Assembly: GCA_958415625.1 (NCBI GenBank)
Contig: CATYZI010000016.1
Location: 1 to 44,233 of the forward strand
Origin: an uncultured Collinsella sp.
GTDB lineage: Bacteria; Actinomycetota; Coriobacteriia; Coriobacteriales; Coriobacteriaceae
Direction: 5' to 3'
Length of the DNA stretch: 44,233 bases
In this document: positions 15,463 through 23,364 of the stretch, piece after piece
Layout of the letters: every line of letters begins with the position of its first letter
Position numbering within the stretch: position 1 is the first letter of the stretch
Notes under the pieces: generated by a model
What the model was told of the DNA's origin: nothing
The model's database searches: none
What the model saw: the letters and a program-made list of their open reading frames with translations, nothing else
Position numbers and translations under genes: made by a program

Positions 15463-16677
15463 ATGTTCGCGAAGGATCGCGAAGCAATGCGCCTGACGCC
15501 GGCGGAAGTCAGGCTGATTCTCATTGAGTCCCTGCAGTGGTGCGCCAACAACGCGGTGTACTTTTTGGGGCTTATCGGCGCGGCGACGTATGATTTGGCG
15601 GGCACCGCCTTTTTGGTCGCCGCCATCACGCTCGTGCGCAACCTCACGACCTCGGTGGGCAATATGGTGTCGGGCTCGGTTATCGACCGCTTTGGCCCGC
15701 GCCGCACGTCGTTTGTGACATGCGTGATCACGGCGGTGCTGTCGCTCGGTATTGGCCTGGCGCCGTTGTCCGTTCCCGGGCTGGTGTTTGCCGCATGTGT
15801 TTTGGGACTTGCCGGTGGTTTTATCAACACCTGCACGCATGCGTTTCCGGGCTATCTTGAGTCGACCACCGAGGGCCGCACGCGTGTGAACGGCCTGATG
15901 GTCTTCTACAGCAACATCGCCTATACCGCGGGGCCGCTTCTTGGCGGTGCCATCGTGAGCTGCTTTGCCACTCAATCTGTCTATCTGCTTATGGCGGCAA
16001 TGATGGGCGTGGCCGCGGTGCTTTCTCTGGGCTGCCATGAGAGCGTGGTTCCCCCAAAGGCGGAGAAGCAGAAGGGCGGCATCTTTGGAGGCATGGTCGA
16101 GGGTGCCCGGCTCACGTTTTGCAACCACGATCTGCGTCTCATCTTTATCTCGGGCTTTTTGGGCTTCTTTGCGTTTGGCGCGTTCGATTCGCTGGAGTCG
16201 CTGTTCTATCGCGATGTGCTCAATGTAGATATCGTCTGGCTGGGATGGCTGTCCTCGGTCGTGGGCCTTACCTCTTCGGTGGGTGCCTTCGCCCTGACCA
16301 AGCTTTCGGCTCGCCATGTCAACCTGCGCCTGTTGCTCGGGTCGCTCATGACGGTGGGCATTGGGTCCATGGTGTACGTGGGCACGGATATGCTGGGGGT
16401 AGCGATTATCGGCCAGGCGATCAACGGCTTGGCGTGGGGTTTCCTGGAGCCGCTCCAGATGATCCTGATTCAGGAGCGCGCGGACATCAAATACCTGGGC
16501 CGCATCACGGGCTTTGTACGTTTTGGTCTGATGAGTGCCGGCGTGCTGCCGTTGCTGGCCGCTCCGTTTTTGGCGGAGGCCTTGGGCGTTCAGACGGTGC
16601 TGTTTGGAGCTTCGACAATCATTGCGCTGGTAGGAACGCTGTTCTTTGTCACGCAGGGGAAGCGCCGGGAGTGCTAG
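15463..16677 (+). CDS. Major facilitator superfamily transporter
   Basis: 404 aa, about 12 hydrophobic segments. Between helices 2 and 3 the sequence VSGSVIDRFGPRRTSF is the MFS motif A region (G-x-x-x-D-R-x-G-R-R). The fold resembles generic drug or solute MFS carriers and no subclass signature is obvious. It starts at ATG 15463 behind AAAGGAG, directly after a terminator. Position in the sugar-amine module suggests export of a product or import of an alternative substrate. Nothing in the sequence settles the direction. Confidence 0.85.
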   Translation: MFAKDREAMRLTPAEVRLILIESLQWCANNAVYFLGLIGAATYDLAGTAFLVAAITLVRNLTTSVGNMVSGSVIDRFGPRRTSFVTCVITAVLSLGIGLAPLSVPGLVFAACVLGLAGGFINTCTHAFPGYLESTTEGRTRVNGLMVFYSNIAYTAGPLLGGAIVSCFATQSVYLLMAAMMGVAAVLSLGCHESVVPPKAEKQKGGIFGGMVEGARLTFCNHDLRLIFISGFLGFFAFGAFDSLESLFYRDVLNVDIVWLGWLSSVVGLTSSVGAFALTKLSARHVNLRLLLGSLMTVGIGSMVYVGTDMLGVAIIGQAINGLAWGFLEPLQMILIQERADIKYLGRITGFVRFGLMSAGVLPLLAAPFLAEALGVQTVLFGASTIIALVGTLFFVTQGKRREC

Positions 16678-16695
16678 ATATACATCTAATTCTAA

Positions 16696-16765
16696 TTTAA
16701 TACCACTCGCCCGAGAATTTCGACCGTTCACCGAGGATTGGCGTAGATTACAAAGTGGTATTAAA
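16696..16765. repeat. Inverted operator-like pair TTTAATACCACT / AGTGGTATTAAA
   Basis: Perfect 12-base arms at 16696-16707 and 16754-16765 face each other 46 bases apart. The right arm is the upstream operator-like site of the FrlB2 promoter, and the same sequence occurs at 13612-13623. Two inverted copies could bind a dimer pair or a DNA loop. Confidence 0.6.
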
Positions 16766-16797
16766 AACACGTTGGGTGTATGTCTATAATTGGTATC
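16720..16797 (+). promoter_or_regulatory. Regulated promoter of the second FrlB-like gene
   Basis: TCGACCGTTCACCGA (16720-16734), GTGGTATTAAAA (16756-16767), consensus TATAAT (16785-16790) and TTGGTATCGAAA follow in order. The distance from the TCGACCGTT box to GGTATC is 72 bases, the same as before 7712. TTAAAA at 16761-16766 would be an 18-bp-spaced -35. Confidence 0.65.
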
Positions 16798-16847
16798 GAA
16801 AAGAAACGCGATGTATAGAGTCGCGTGCAGGACAGAAAGGACAAACC

Positions 16848-17909
16848 ATGAAGGAAACCGAGAAGATCGAGATCATGCACTTTAGCCAGGAGGGCTACGT
16901 CGAGGACGGCAAGAACGTCTACGAGACCGGCAAGAAGATGACCGCCCTCGCCGACAAGGTCGCCGACGAGGGCTACGACGCCGTCTTCCTGATGGGCGTG
17001 GGCGGCACCTGGGACGAGTTTATGCAGCTCGAGTACCTCATGAACAAGTTCGGCGACCGCGACCTGGAGGTCTACCTGATCCACGCCGCCGAGTGGAACG
17101 TTATGGGCCACAAGCGCATGACCGAGAAGTCCGTCGTGCTCACCGCCTCTGAGTCCGGCACCACCCCCGAGGTGCTCGAGGCCGTCAAGAAGATGAAGGA
17201 AAAGGGCATCCGCGTCTACGCCATGACCAAGCCCGAGGGCCCCATCGGCCAGGCTGTCGGCGCCGAGAACTGCGTCAAGATGGCTTCCGATCACGGTAAC
17301 GGCGGCTGCGAGATGGGCTACTACCTCGCCGACTGCTTCGGCCTGCGCCTCCTCAACCGCCGCGGCTGCTTCCCACAGTTCGACAAGTTCATTGAGCAGA
17401 CCAAGGATGTTTGGACCCACCTTGTGGACATCCGCAAGAGCTTCGAGCCGCGCGCCGAGGAGCTCGCCAAGAAGTACGCCCTCGCGCCCTACACCATGTT
17501 CATCGGCTCCGGTGCCCTCTGGGGCGAGACGATCCTCTTCTCGATGTGCATCCTGGAGGAGATGCAGTGGAAGCGCACCCGCTACATCACCTCTGCCGAC
17601 TTCTTCCACGGCACCCTTGAGCTCGTGGAGCCGGGCGTGCCCGTGTTCCTGTTCATGGGCGAGGACGAGAACCGTAAGCTCGACGAGCGTGTCCGCGCCT
17701 TTCTCAACCGCGGCGTGACCGGCGATACCGACATCAACATCATCGACACCGCCGAGTTCGCCATCCCGGGCCTTGACGACGAGTTCCGCGTCATCGTGTC
17801 TCCGTGGATCCTGTCCTCGCTGGTCACCGATCGACTCGCCGCCTACTACGAGACGGTCACCAAGCACAACCTCAACTATCGTCGTTACTATCACCAGTTC
17901 GATTACTAA
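16848..17909 (+). CDS. FrlB/GfrF-like deglycase, second copy
   Basis: 353 aa, same length as the gene at 8889 and over 90% identical by eye. Glu238 and His254, the presumed catalytic pair, are kept. 459 bases in the middle (17211-17669) match 9252-9710 exactly, while both ends carry scattered changes (IMHFSQEGYVEDGKNVY against IMNFDQEGYLEDGKALY; NRKLDERVRAFLNRG against CRKLDERARAFLTRG). The frame is open 31 codons upstream through the promoter; AGAAAGGAC precedes ATG 16848. The pattern looks like gene conversion between functional paralogues that diverge at the termini, perhaps for different amine leaving groups. Confidence 0.88.
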   Translation: MKETEKIEIMHFSQEGYVEDGKNVYETGKKMTALADKVADEGYDAVFLMGVGGTWDEFMQLEYLMNKFGDRDLEVYLIHAAEWNVMGHKRMTEKSVVLTASESGTTPEVLEAVKKMKEKGIRVYAMTKPEGPIGQAVGAENCVKMASDHGNGGCEMGYYLADCFGLRLLNRRGCFPQFDKFIEQTKDVWTHLVDIRKSFEPRAEELAKKYALAPYTMFIGSGALWGETILFSMCILEEMQWKRTRYITSADFFHGTLELVEPGVPVFLFMGEDENRKLDERVRAFLNRGVTGDTDINIIDTAEFAIPGLDDEFRVIVSPWILSSLVTDRLAAYYETVTKHNLNYRRYYHQFDY

Positions 17910-17932
17910 GAGCAAATAACGTTTGTGTAATT

Positions 17933-17966
17933 GGGCCCCGCTCCTACATGGAACGGGGCCCCGTTT
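17933..17966 (+). terminator. Hairpin after FrlB2
   Basis: GGGCCCCG (17933-17940) with CGGGGCCC (17954-17961), extended through CTCC/GGAA to a short loop. Only three T follow, so termination would be partial. The epimerase gene starts 22 bases after the stem. Confidence 0.5.
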
Positions 17967-17982
17967 GGGTTGGAGAGTAATT

Positions 17983-18819
17983 ATGAGCCACCCCCAGCTT
18001 GCCGCCATGAATATCAGCCATCGCTACTTTGATCTTGAGGAGTTCTTTTCTTCTGCGTCGGCTTCGGGCTACACGTGTTGCGAGCTTTGGACCGGGGCGA
18101 TGCATCTGTATGTCGATTGCCATGGATACGATTCGCTCGAGCGGGTACGGGAGCTGTCGCAGCGGTATGGGGTTCGGATTGTGGGGCTTTGTCCCGAACA
18201 GAACAACCCCAAGCCGTGGAATATCGCGGCGCGCGGGAATGAGGCGCGTGCCCGCACGCTCGCGTACTTTAAGAACGTTGTGGATATCGCGGCGGAACTT
18301 GGAGCCGAGCAGGTCATGGTCTCGAGCGGCTGGGCATTTTTGAACGAGCCGATCGAGGACGCGTGGGGTCGCAGCGCCTCGATGCTGCGTGCGATTGCCG
18401 AGCATGCGGGAGAGCGCGGCGTGCGACTGGTGCTCGAGGCCCTACAGCCGGTTGAGTCGATGATCGTGAACTCGGCGGCCGATACGAAGCGCATGATCGA
18501 GGCAGTTGATCATCCGGCACTTAAGGCGTGTCTGGATTTGGGCGCTATGGCGGTGGCGGGGGATACCATCGACGATTATTTCGATCTGCTTGGCGATGAT
18601 GTCGCCCACGTGCATTTTGTCGATGTTGCGGCAGATGGCACGACGCATCTTGCCTGGGGTGACGGCGACCGCAATATGCGCGCCGACCTGGATAGGCTGG
18701 TGGCGCGCGGCTATCGCGGAGTTGTTTCGGCCGAGACCTATGACTGGCGCTATTTTGCCGACCCCGCAGCTGCCGATGCGCAGGTAATGGCAGAGTATCG
18801 TCGTGCGATTGACGTCTAG
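17983..18819 (+). CDS. FrlC-like TIM-barrel epimerase
   Basis: 278 aa, xylose-isomerase-like TIM barrel (AP endonuclease 2 family). It follows the order of E. coli FrlC (fructoselysine 3-epimerase), as recalled: ELWTGAMHLY (FrlC EIWGGRPHAF), IVGLCPEQNNPKPWNIA (IIGYTPETNGYPYNMM), LVLEALQPVESMIVNSA (LILEPLTPYESNVVCNA). Glu152, Asp185 (CLDLG), His211 (HVHFVD) and Glu251 (SAETY) are the likely metal ligands. FrlC interconverts fructoselysine and psicoselysine. GGAGAG precedes the ATG. It closes the module, 73 bases after FrlB2. A different ketose epimerase with the same fold is the alternative. Confidence 0.75.
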   Translation: MSHPQLAAMNISHRYFDLEEFFSSASASGYTCCELWTGAMHLYVDCHGYDSLERVRELSQRYGVRIVGLCPEQNNPKPWNIAARGNEARARTLAYFKNVVDIAAELGAEQVMVSSGWAFLNEPIEDAWGRSASMLRAIAEHAGERGVRLVLEALQPVESMIVNSAADTKRMIEAVDHPALKACLDLGAMAVAGDTIDDYFDLLGDDVAHVHFVDVAADGTTHLAWGDGDRNMRADLDRLVARGYRGVVSAETYDWRYFADPAAADAQVMAEYRRAIDV

Positions 18820-18923
18820 GTGGGGTTGGGTTGCGACAATCCGCTCCTATGTTTCCAAATGAATACGGTGTGAGCCGAGGAGGACGATTTTCCCCGCAAA
18901 CACTCTAGTATGCTAAAGTACCC

Positions 18924-18953
18924 AGAAGACCGGCGGAGCTATGCCGGTCTTCT
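18924..18953 (+). terminator. Hairpin between the epimerase and his operon
   Basis: Perfect 11-bp stem AGAAGACCGGC (18924-18934) with GCCGGTCTTCT (18943-18953). No real U-tract follows (GCTCTAT). It lies in the hisZG leader 36 bases before the start, so it may end the upstream transcript or act as a leader structure. A TATGCT at 18909-18914 could be a -10 box for the his operon. Confidence 0.5.
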
Positions 18954-18989
18954 GCTCTATATGAAACACAGCATGAGGAGGCTCACCAG

Positions 18990-20705
18990 ATGACGGCCAC
19001 ACCGTGGGGATTCCGGGACATATTGCCCGAGGAGGCTCAGGCGCGCGAGGAGATTGCGCTGACGGTGAAGGGCTGCTTCAGGGAGCATCATTACCTTCCG
19101 GTTGAGACGCCGCTGCTCGAGGACAAGGGTTCGCTCGAGGAAGGCGGGCGCATTGCAGACACGCCGTTTAAGCTCTTTGACGACGACGGGCGTCTGTTGG
19201 TGGTCCGCCCCGACAACACACTGCCGATCGTGCGCCTGGTTTCGACCCGCATGCGCGCGGCCGACCTGCCCCTGCGCCTGCGCTACGAGGCGCCGGTGGT
19301 TCGCGAGTGTCAGCGCAATGCCGGCGGCTCGCGTCAGTTTACGCAGCTGGGCTTTGAGCTTATCGGCGCGGGCGATACCGCGGGCGATGTCGAGATTGTT
19401 TCGCTGGTGGCGGAGGCCGTGCGTGAGCTGGCACTTCCCGATGCGCGCATCATCGCAGGTAGCGTGCGTCCGTTTAAGGAGCTGCTCGCGGCGTGCGAGG
19501 ATCGCGAGCTGGCTGCCGAGGCCCTGCGCTGCGTGCACGCCAACGACTTTGTGGGCCTCGATGCCCGCGTGGCGGCAAGCGCCGAGTCCGATGCCGTCAA
19601 GGTTGCCATTAGCGAGCTGCCGCGCTTGCACGGCGGCGCCGAGGTACTCGACCGCGTCGATGTGCTTCTGGCGGCGGCGGGCATTGTCGCGCCGCTCACG
19701 CGCGAGCTGCGCGCCCTGGTCGAGGGCCTGGCTCCCGAGGACGCCCAGGTGCTGTCGTTCGACTTCTCCATCATGAACTCGTTCGATTACTACACGGGTC
19801 TGGTCTTTAAGGCCTATGCCGGTGGCTTGCCCGATCCGGTCGGTTCGGGTGGACGCTACGACTCCATCTTTACCGGCGCATTTGGCGACGGCATCGAGGT
19901 ACCGGCGGCGGGTTTCGCCTTTTCGCTCGAGCGTCTGGAGGCTGCGCACACCTCGGCCGAGGACGCTGCTTCCGATGGCGATCGCGCCGCGGGCCGTGGC
20001 GCCGAGGGTCCGCTGCGCATTGCCGTGCCCAAGGGCTCGCTTAAGGCTGACACGCTCGACGTGCTCGAGGCCGCGGGCTTGGATGTCTCGGAGCTGCGCG
20101 ATCCCGGCCGTCACCTGATCGTGCGCGGCCGCGACACGCGTGCCGGCGAGGGTACGGTCGGCGATATCGAGTTTGTCATCGTGCGTCCCAGCGATGCGCC
20201 CGCCTTTGTGGGCTGCGGCGGTGCCGACTGCGGCATCTGCGGTTGGGACTCGCTTATCGAGGCAGGCCTCAACCTGCTGCAGCTGGTCGATCTGGGCTAC
20301 GGCCTGTGCACTTTCATTGAGGCGGAGCCCGCGTGGCGCGCCGGCCAGGCCGAGCGCAACTATGCCCGTCGCGGGTCGCTTCGCGTGGCCACCAAGTATC
20401 CGCGCATCGCGAGCGCCTGGTATGCCGAGCGCGGTGTGAACGCCGATATCGTCTCGCTGCACGGTAACATTGAGCTGGGTCCCATCGTCGGCATGACCGA
20501 TCGCATCGTGGATATTACCGCCACGGGCGCCACGCTGCGCGATAACGACCTCGTTATTACTGGTCGCATTATGGACTGCACGGCCCGCTTCTTTGTCAAT
20601 CCGGGTGCCGCACGTCTGGATCCGCGCGTACGCAATCTGGCAGATCGCTTGGCGGCAGCCGTGAAGGACAAGCATTTTGAGCCCGTTGCGGGCTCGGCAC
20701 AATAG
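18990..20705 (+). CDS. hisZG: Fused HisZ-HisG ATP phosphoribosyltransferase
   Basis: 571 aa joining two subunits that are normally separate. Residues 1-320 are HisZ, a histidyl-tRNA-synthetase-like regulatory protein: WGFRDILPEEA, RYEAPVVRECQRNAGGSRQF, YYTGLVFKAYAGGLPDPVGS, SGGRYDSIF. About 20 Ala/Asp/Gly-rich residues (321-340) link it to a short-form catalytic HisG (341-571): LRIAVPKGSLKADTLDVLEA, GCGGADCGICGWDSLIEAG, and the PRPP loop GMTDRIVDITATGATL (501-516). It makes phosphoribosyl-ATP from ATP and PRPP, the first step of histidine synthesis and target of histidine feedback. It opens the his operon. One continuous frame with no internal stop, so a true fusion here. Confidence 0.93.
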   Translation: MTATPWGFRDILPEEAQAREEIALTVKGCFREHHYLPVETPLLEDKGSLEEGGRIADTPFKLFDDDGRLLVVRPDNTLPIVRLVSTRMRAADLPLRLRYEAPVVRECQRNAGGSRQFTQLGFELIGAGDTAGDVEIVSLVAEAVRELALPDARIIAGSVRPFKELLAACEDRELAAEALRCVHANDFVGLDARVAASAESDAVKVAISELPRLHGGAEVLDRVDVLLAAAGIVAPLTRELRALVEGLAPEDAQVLSFDFSIMNSFDYYTGLVFKAYAGGLPDPVGSGGRYDSIFTGAFGDGIEVPAAGFAFSLERLEAAHTSAEDAASDGDRAAGRGAEGPLRIAVPKGSLKADTLDVLEAAGLDVSELRDPGRHLIVRGRDTRAGEGTVGDIEFVIVRPSDAPAFVGCGGADCGICGWDSLIEAGLNLLQLVDLGYGLCTFIEAEPAWRAGQAERNYARRGSLRVATKYPRIASAWYAERGVNADIVSLHGNIELGPIVGMTDRIVDITATGATLRDNDLVITGRIMDCTARFFVNPGAARLDPRVRNLADRLAAAVKDKHFEPVAGSAQ

Positions 20706-20732
20706 CGCGAGCACGCACGGGCGCCCCAACGT

Positions 20733-20777
20733 CCGGGCGGCGGGCCGACTGGCGCCGCCGCCCGGTCTCTCGTTTTT
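20733..20777 (+). terminator. Terminator-like hairpin between hisZG and hisD
   Basis: Perfect 11-bp GC stem CCGGGCGGCGG (20733-20743) with CCGCCGCCCGG (20755-20765), then TCTCTCGTTTTT. It lies inside the operon and could lower expression of the downstream genes relative to hisZG. No histidine-rich leader peptide was seen. Confidence 0.55.
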
Positions 20778-20810
20778 CGAACACAACCTCGACCGATAGG
20801 GGATACCGAA

Positions 20811-22247
20811 ATGAAGACCATCAAGCTTGCTCCCGGTGAGCGCCTCGTTACCAACCAGCTCAACCGTAAGGGCGTGCTGCCGCAAAACATCGTCGACGCC
20901 GCTCGCGATATCGTGGCCAACGTGCGTGCCAACGGCGATGCCGCGGTGCGCGATTACTGCCAGCGTTTTGACGGTGTTGAGCTGCAGAGCTTCCGTCTTC
21001 CGCAGGAGCAGATCGATGCCGCGCTCGAAGGCCTCGATCCGGCCTTTGTCGCCGCGCTCGAAAAGGCTGCGCGCCAGATTCGCGAGTTCCACCAGCGCGA
21101 GGTCGAGCAGAGCTGGTTTACCACGCGCCCGGACGGCACGATGCTCGGCGTTAAGGTGACCCCGCTTGCTGCGGCCGGCATCTACGTGCCGGGCGGTCGC
21201 GCGCAGTACCCTTCCACCGTGCTTATGAACGCCATTCCCGCCAAGGTTGCCGGCGTTGAGCGCGTGGTCATGGTGACCCCGCCGCAAAAGGATGGACTGA
21301 TTAGCCCGTATACGCTCGCGGCGGCCAAGCTCGGCGGCGTGGACGAAATCTATATGGTGGGCGGCGCCCAGGCCGTGGCCGCGCTGGCGTACGGTACCGA
21401 GACCATTCCGCGCGTCGACAAAATCACCGGCCCGGGCAACGCCTTTGTTGCCGCTGCCAAGCAGATTGTCTCGGGTGACGTGGGTATCGACATGGTCGCC
21501 GGTCCCTCCGAGGTCTGCGTGCTGGCCGATGCCACGGCCAAGCCTATGGTGGTCGCGGCCGACCTGATGGCTCAGGCCGAGCACGATCCGCTGGCGGCCT
21601 GCTATCTGGTGACCTGCGACGAGCAGTTTGCGCGTGAGGTCGAGGCGGGTATCGACATTCTGGTAGCGCAGTCCCCGCGTGCCGAGATTACGTGCGCTTC
21701 GCTCGATAACGAAGGCGCCATCGTGGTGGCCGCCGACATGGCGGCCGCCGTCGAGGCCGTGAACACCGTGGCGCCCGAGCACCTGGAGCTGCACTGCAAG
21801 GATGCGATGGGCCTGCTCGGCGGCATTCGCAACGCCGGCGCCATCTTTGTGGGCGCTTGGAGCTCCGAGCCGCTCGGCGATTACGTTGCCGGTCCCAACC
21901 ACACGTTGCCGACCGGCGGCACGGCCATGTTCTCCAACCCGCTTTCGGTCGAAGAGTTCGTTAAGCGCTCGAGCGTTATATGCTATACGCCCGAGGGCCT
22001 GCTCTCCGACGCTCCCGCTACGCAGCGTCTGGCCGAGGCCGAGGGCCTGTGGGCGCACGCGCTTTCGGCCGCACTGCGTCGCCGCGTGTTGGAGCAGGGC
22101 GAGGATGCCGTGAGCGCCGAGTCGCTCGCCGCGGCCGACCTGACCAAGGTTGCCTGGCCGGGCGACGCCGTGGCGACGGTTGCCGAGGGCGTGGACCTGG
22201 CGGCTGCAGGCGCAGATGGCGCTGGCGTAACCGGCGGGGAGGCCTAA
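20811..22247 (+). CDS. hisD: Histidinol dehydrogenase
   Basis: 478 aa. Zinc enzyme oxidising L-histidinol to L-histidine in two NAD-dependent steps, the last of the pathway. Landmarks are IYVPGGRAQYPSTVLMNAIP, VDKITGPGNAFVAAAKQ, DMVAGPSEV and VAPEHLELH, where Glu323-His324 are the catalytic base pair. The family is usually 430-440 aa. The extra length here is an Ala/Gly-rich tail of about 35 residues (VAEGVDLAAAGADGAGVTGG). One base separates its stop from the hisC start. Confidence 0.95.
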   Translation: MKTIKLAPGERLVTNQLNRKGVLPQNIVDAARDIVANVRANGDAAVRDYCQRFDGVELQSFRLPQEQIDAALEGLDPAFVAALEKAARQIREFHQREVEQSWFTTRPDGTMLGVKVTPLAAAGIYVPGGRAQYPSTVLMNAIPAKVAGVERVVMVTPPQKDGLISPYTLAAAKLGGVDEIYMVGGAQAVAALAYGTETIPRVDKITGPGNAFVAAAKQIVSGDVGIDMVAGPSEVCVLADATAKPMVVAADLMAQAEHDPLAACYLVTCDEQFAREVEAGIDILVAQSPRAEITCASLDNEGAIVVAADMAAAVEAVNTVAPEHLELHCKDAMGLLGGIRNAGAIFVGAWSSEPLGDYVAGPNHTLPTGGTAMFSNPLSVEEFVKRSSVICYTPEGLLSDAPATQRLAEAEGLWAHALSAALRRRVLEQGEDAVSAESLAAADLTKVAWPGDAVATVAEGVDLAAAGADGAGVTGGEA

Positions 22248-22248
22248 T

Positions 22249-23364
22249 ATGGCCGAGCTGACGCCTCGCATGAAGGAGCTCGTTCAGCCCTACTTGGCTG
22301 GTATTGAGCCCTATGATCCCAACTTTACGCCCACGCGCATCAACCTTTCTGCCAACGAGAACACCTATCCCGTGCCGGCCGGTGTGCGCGAGGCGGTCGA
22401 TGCGGCGCTTGCCGCCACACCGCTCAACCGCTACTCCGATCCTATGTCCAACGACCTGCGCGACGAGCTGGCCGCTTGGCATGGCGTGGCGCGCGAGAGC
22501 GTCTGCGTGGGTAACGGCGGCGACGAGCTGCTCTATAACTACCTGCTGGCGTTTGGCGGCGCGGGGCGGACCCTGCTCAACTGCCCGCCGTGCTTTAGCG
22601 AGTATGCCTTCTTTGCGTCGCTCTGCCAGACCGAGGTGCGCGACGTGTGGCGCGACCCGGCGACCTTTGAGCTCGACCAGGCGGCCGTGCTTGCGGCGGC
22701 GCCCGAGTGCAATCTGGCCATCGTGACCTCGCCCAACAATCCCACGGGCGACGTGGCTCCGCTCGACTTTGTCGCGGCGCTGTGCGACGCCTGTCCCGGC
22801 ATGGTCATGGTCGACGAGGCCTACGTTGAGTTTGCCGACGATTCGTTTGGCACGGCAACCACGGCGCAGGGCCTTATCGCCGAGCATCCCAACCTGGTGA
22901 TTCTGCATACGTTGTCCAAGGCGTTTGGCGCCGCCGGCACGCGTCTGGGTTACGTTATCGCGGCGCCCGAGGTCATCGACGTGTTCGCTGCGATTCGCCA
23001 GATCTATTCGGTCAACGTGCTGAGCCAGGCGGCGGCACTTGCTTGCGTGCATGCCCGCGATGCGTACGCGCCCGTGGTGGCGCAGGTCGCATCCGAGCGC
23101 GACCGCGAGCTGTGCGCCCTGCGCGCAATGGCTGCCGAGGGTCTGCCCGTGGAAGCGTGGCCGAGCGCGGCGAACTTTGTGCTCGTACGCACGCCGCATG
23201 CCACGCGCGTACGCGAGCGCCTGCGCGATGAGTATTCGATTTTGGTGCGCGACTTTAGCTATGCGCCGGGGCTTGCGGACTGCCTACGCATTACCGTGGG
23301 TACGCCGCGGGAAAATGACGAGGTGCTGGCTGCGTTTGCCGCGCTGGTGAAGGAGGAGATGTAG
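22249..23364 (+). CDS. hisC: Histidinol-phosphate aminotransferase
   Basis: 371 aa, class I/II PLP aminotransferase converting imidazole-acetol phosphate and glutamate to histidinol phosphate. Visible are LSANENTYPVPAGVREAV at the N-terminus, TSPNNPTGDVAP, VDEAYVEF and LHTLSKAFGAAGTRLGY, with the Schiff-base Lys224. It begins one base after hisD and its stop abuts hisB, so the three are translated as one block. Confidence 0.95.
   Translation: MAELTPRMKELVQPYLAGIEPYDPNFTPTRINLSANENTYPVPAGVREAVDAALAATPLNRYSDPMSNDLRDELAAWHGVARESVCVGNGGDELLYNYLLAFGGAGRTLLNCPPCFSEYAFFASLCQTEVRDVWRDPATFELDQAAVLAAAPECNLAIVTSPNNPTGDVAPLDFVAALCDACPGMVMVDEAYVEFADDSFGTATTAQGLIAEHPNLVILHTLSKAFGAAGTRLGYVIAAPEVIDVFAAIRQIYSVNVLSQAAALACVHARDAYAPVVAQVASERDRELCALRAMAAEGLPVEAWPSAANFVLVRTPHATRVRERLRDEYSILVRDFSYAPGLADCLRITVGTPRENDEVLAAFAALVKEEM

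Noticed and set aside
18820..18989. T-box or riboswitch in the his leader
   Set aside because: The leader is only about 170 bases, with a simple hairpin. No T-box core sequence or histidine-codon leader peptide was found.
18957..22271. 1,100-codon minus-strand frame opposite hisZG and hisD
   Set aside because: Same antisense effect; the plus-strand frames carry full HisZ, HisG and HisD motifs.
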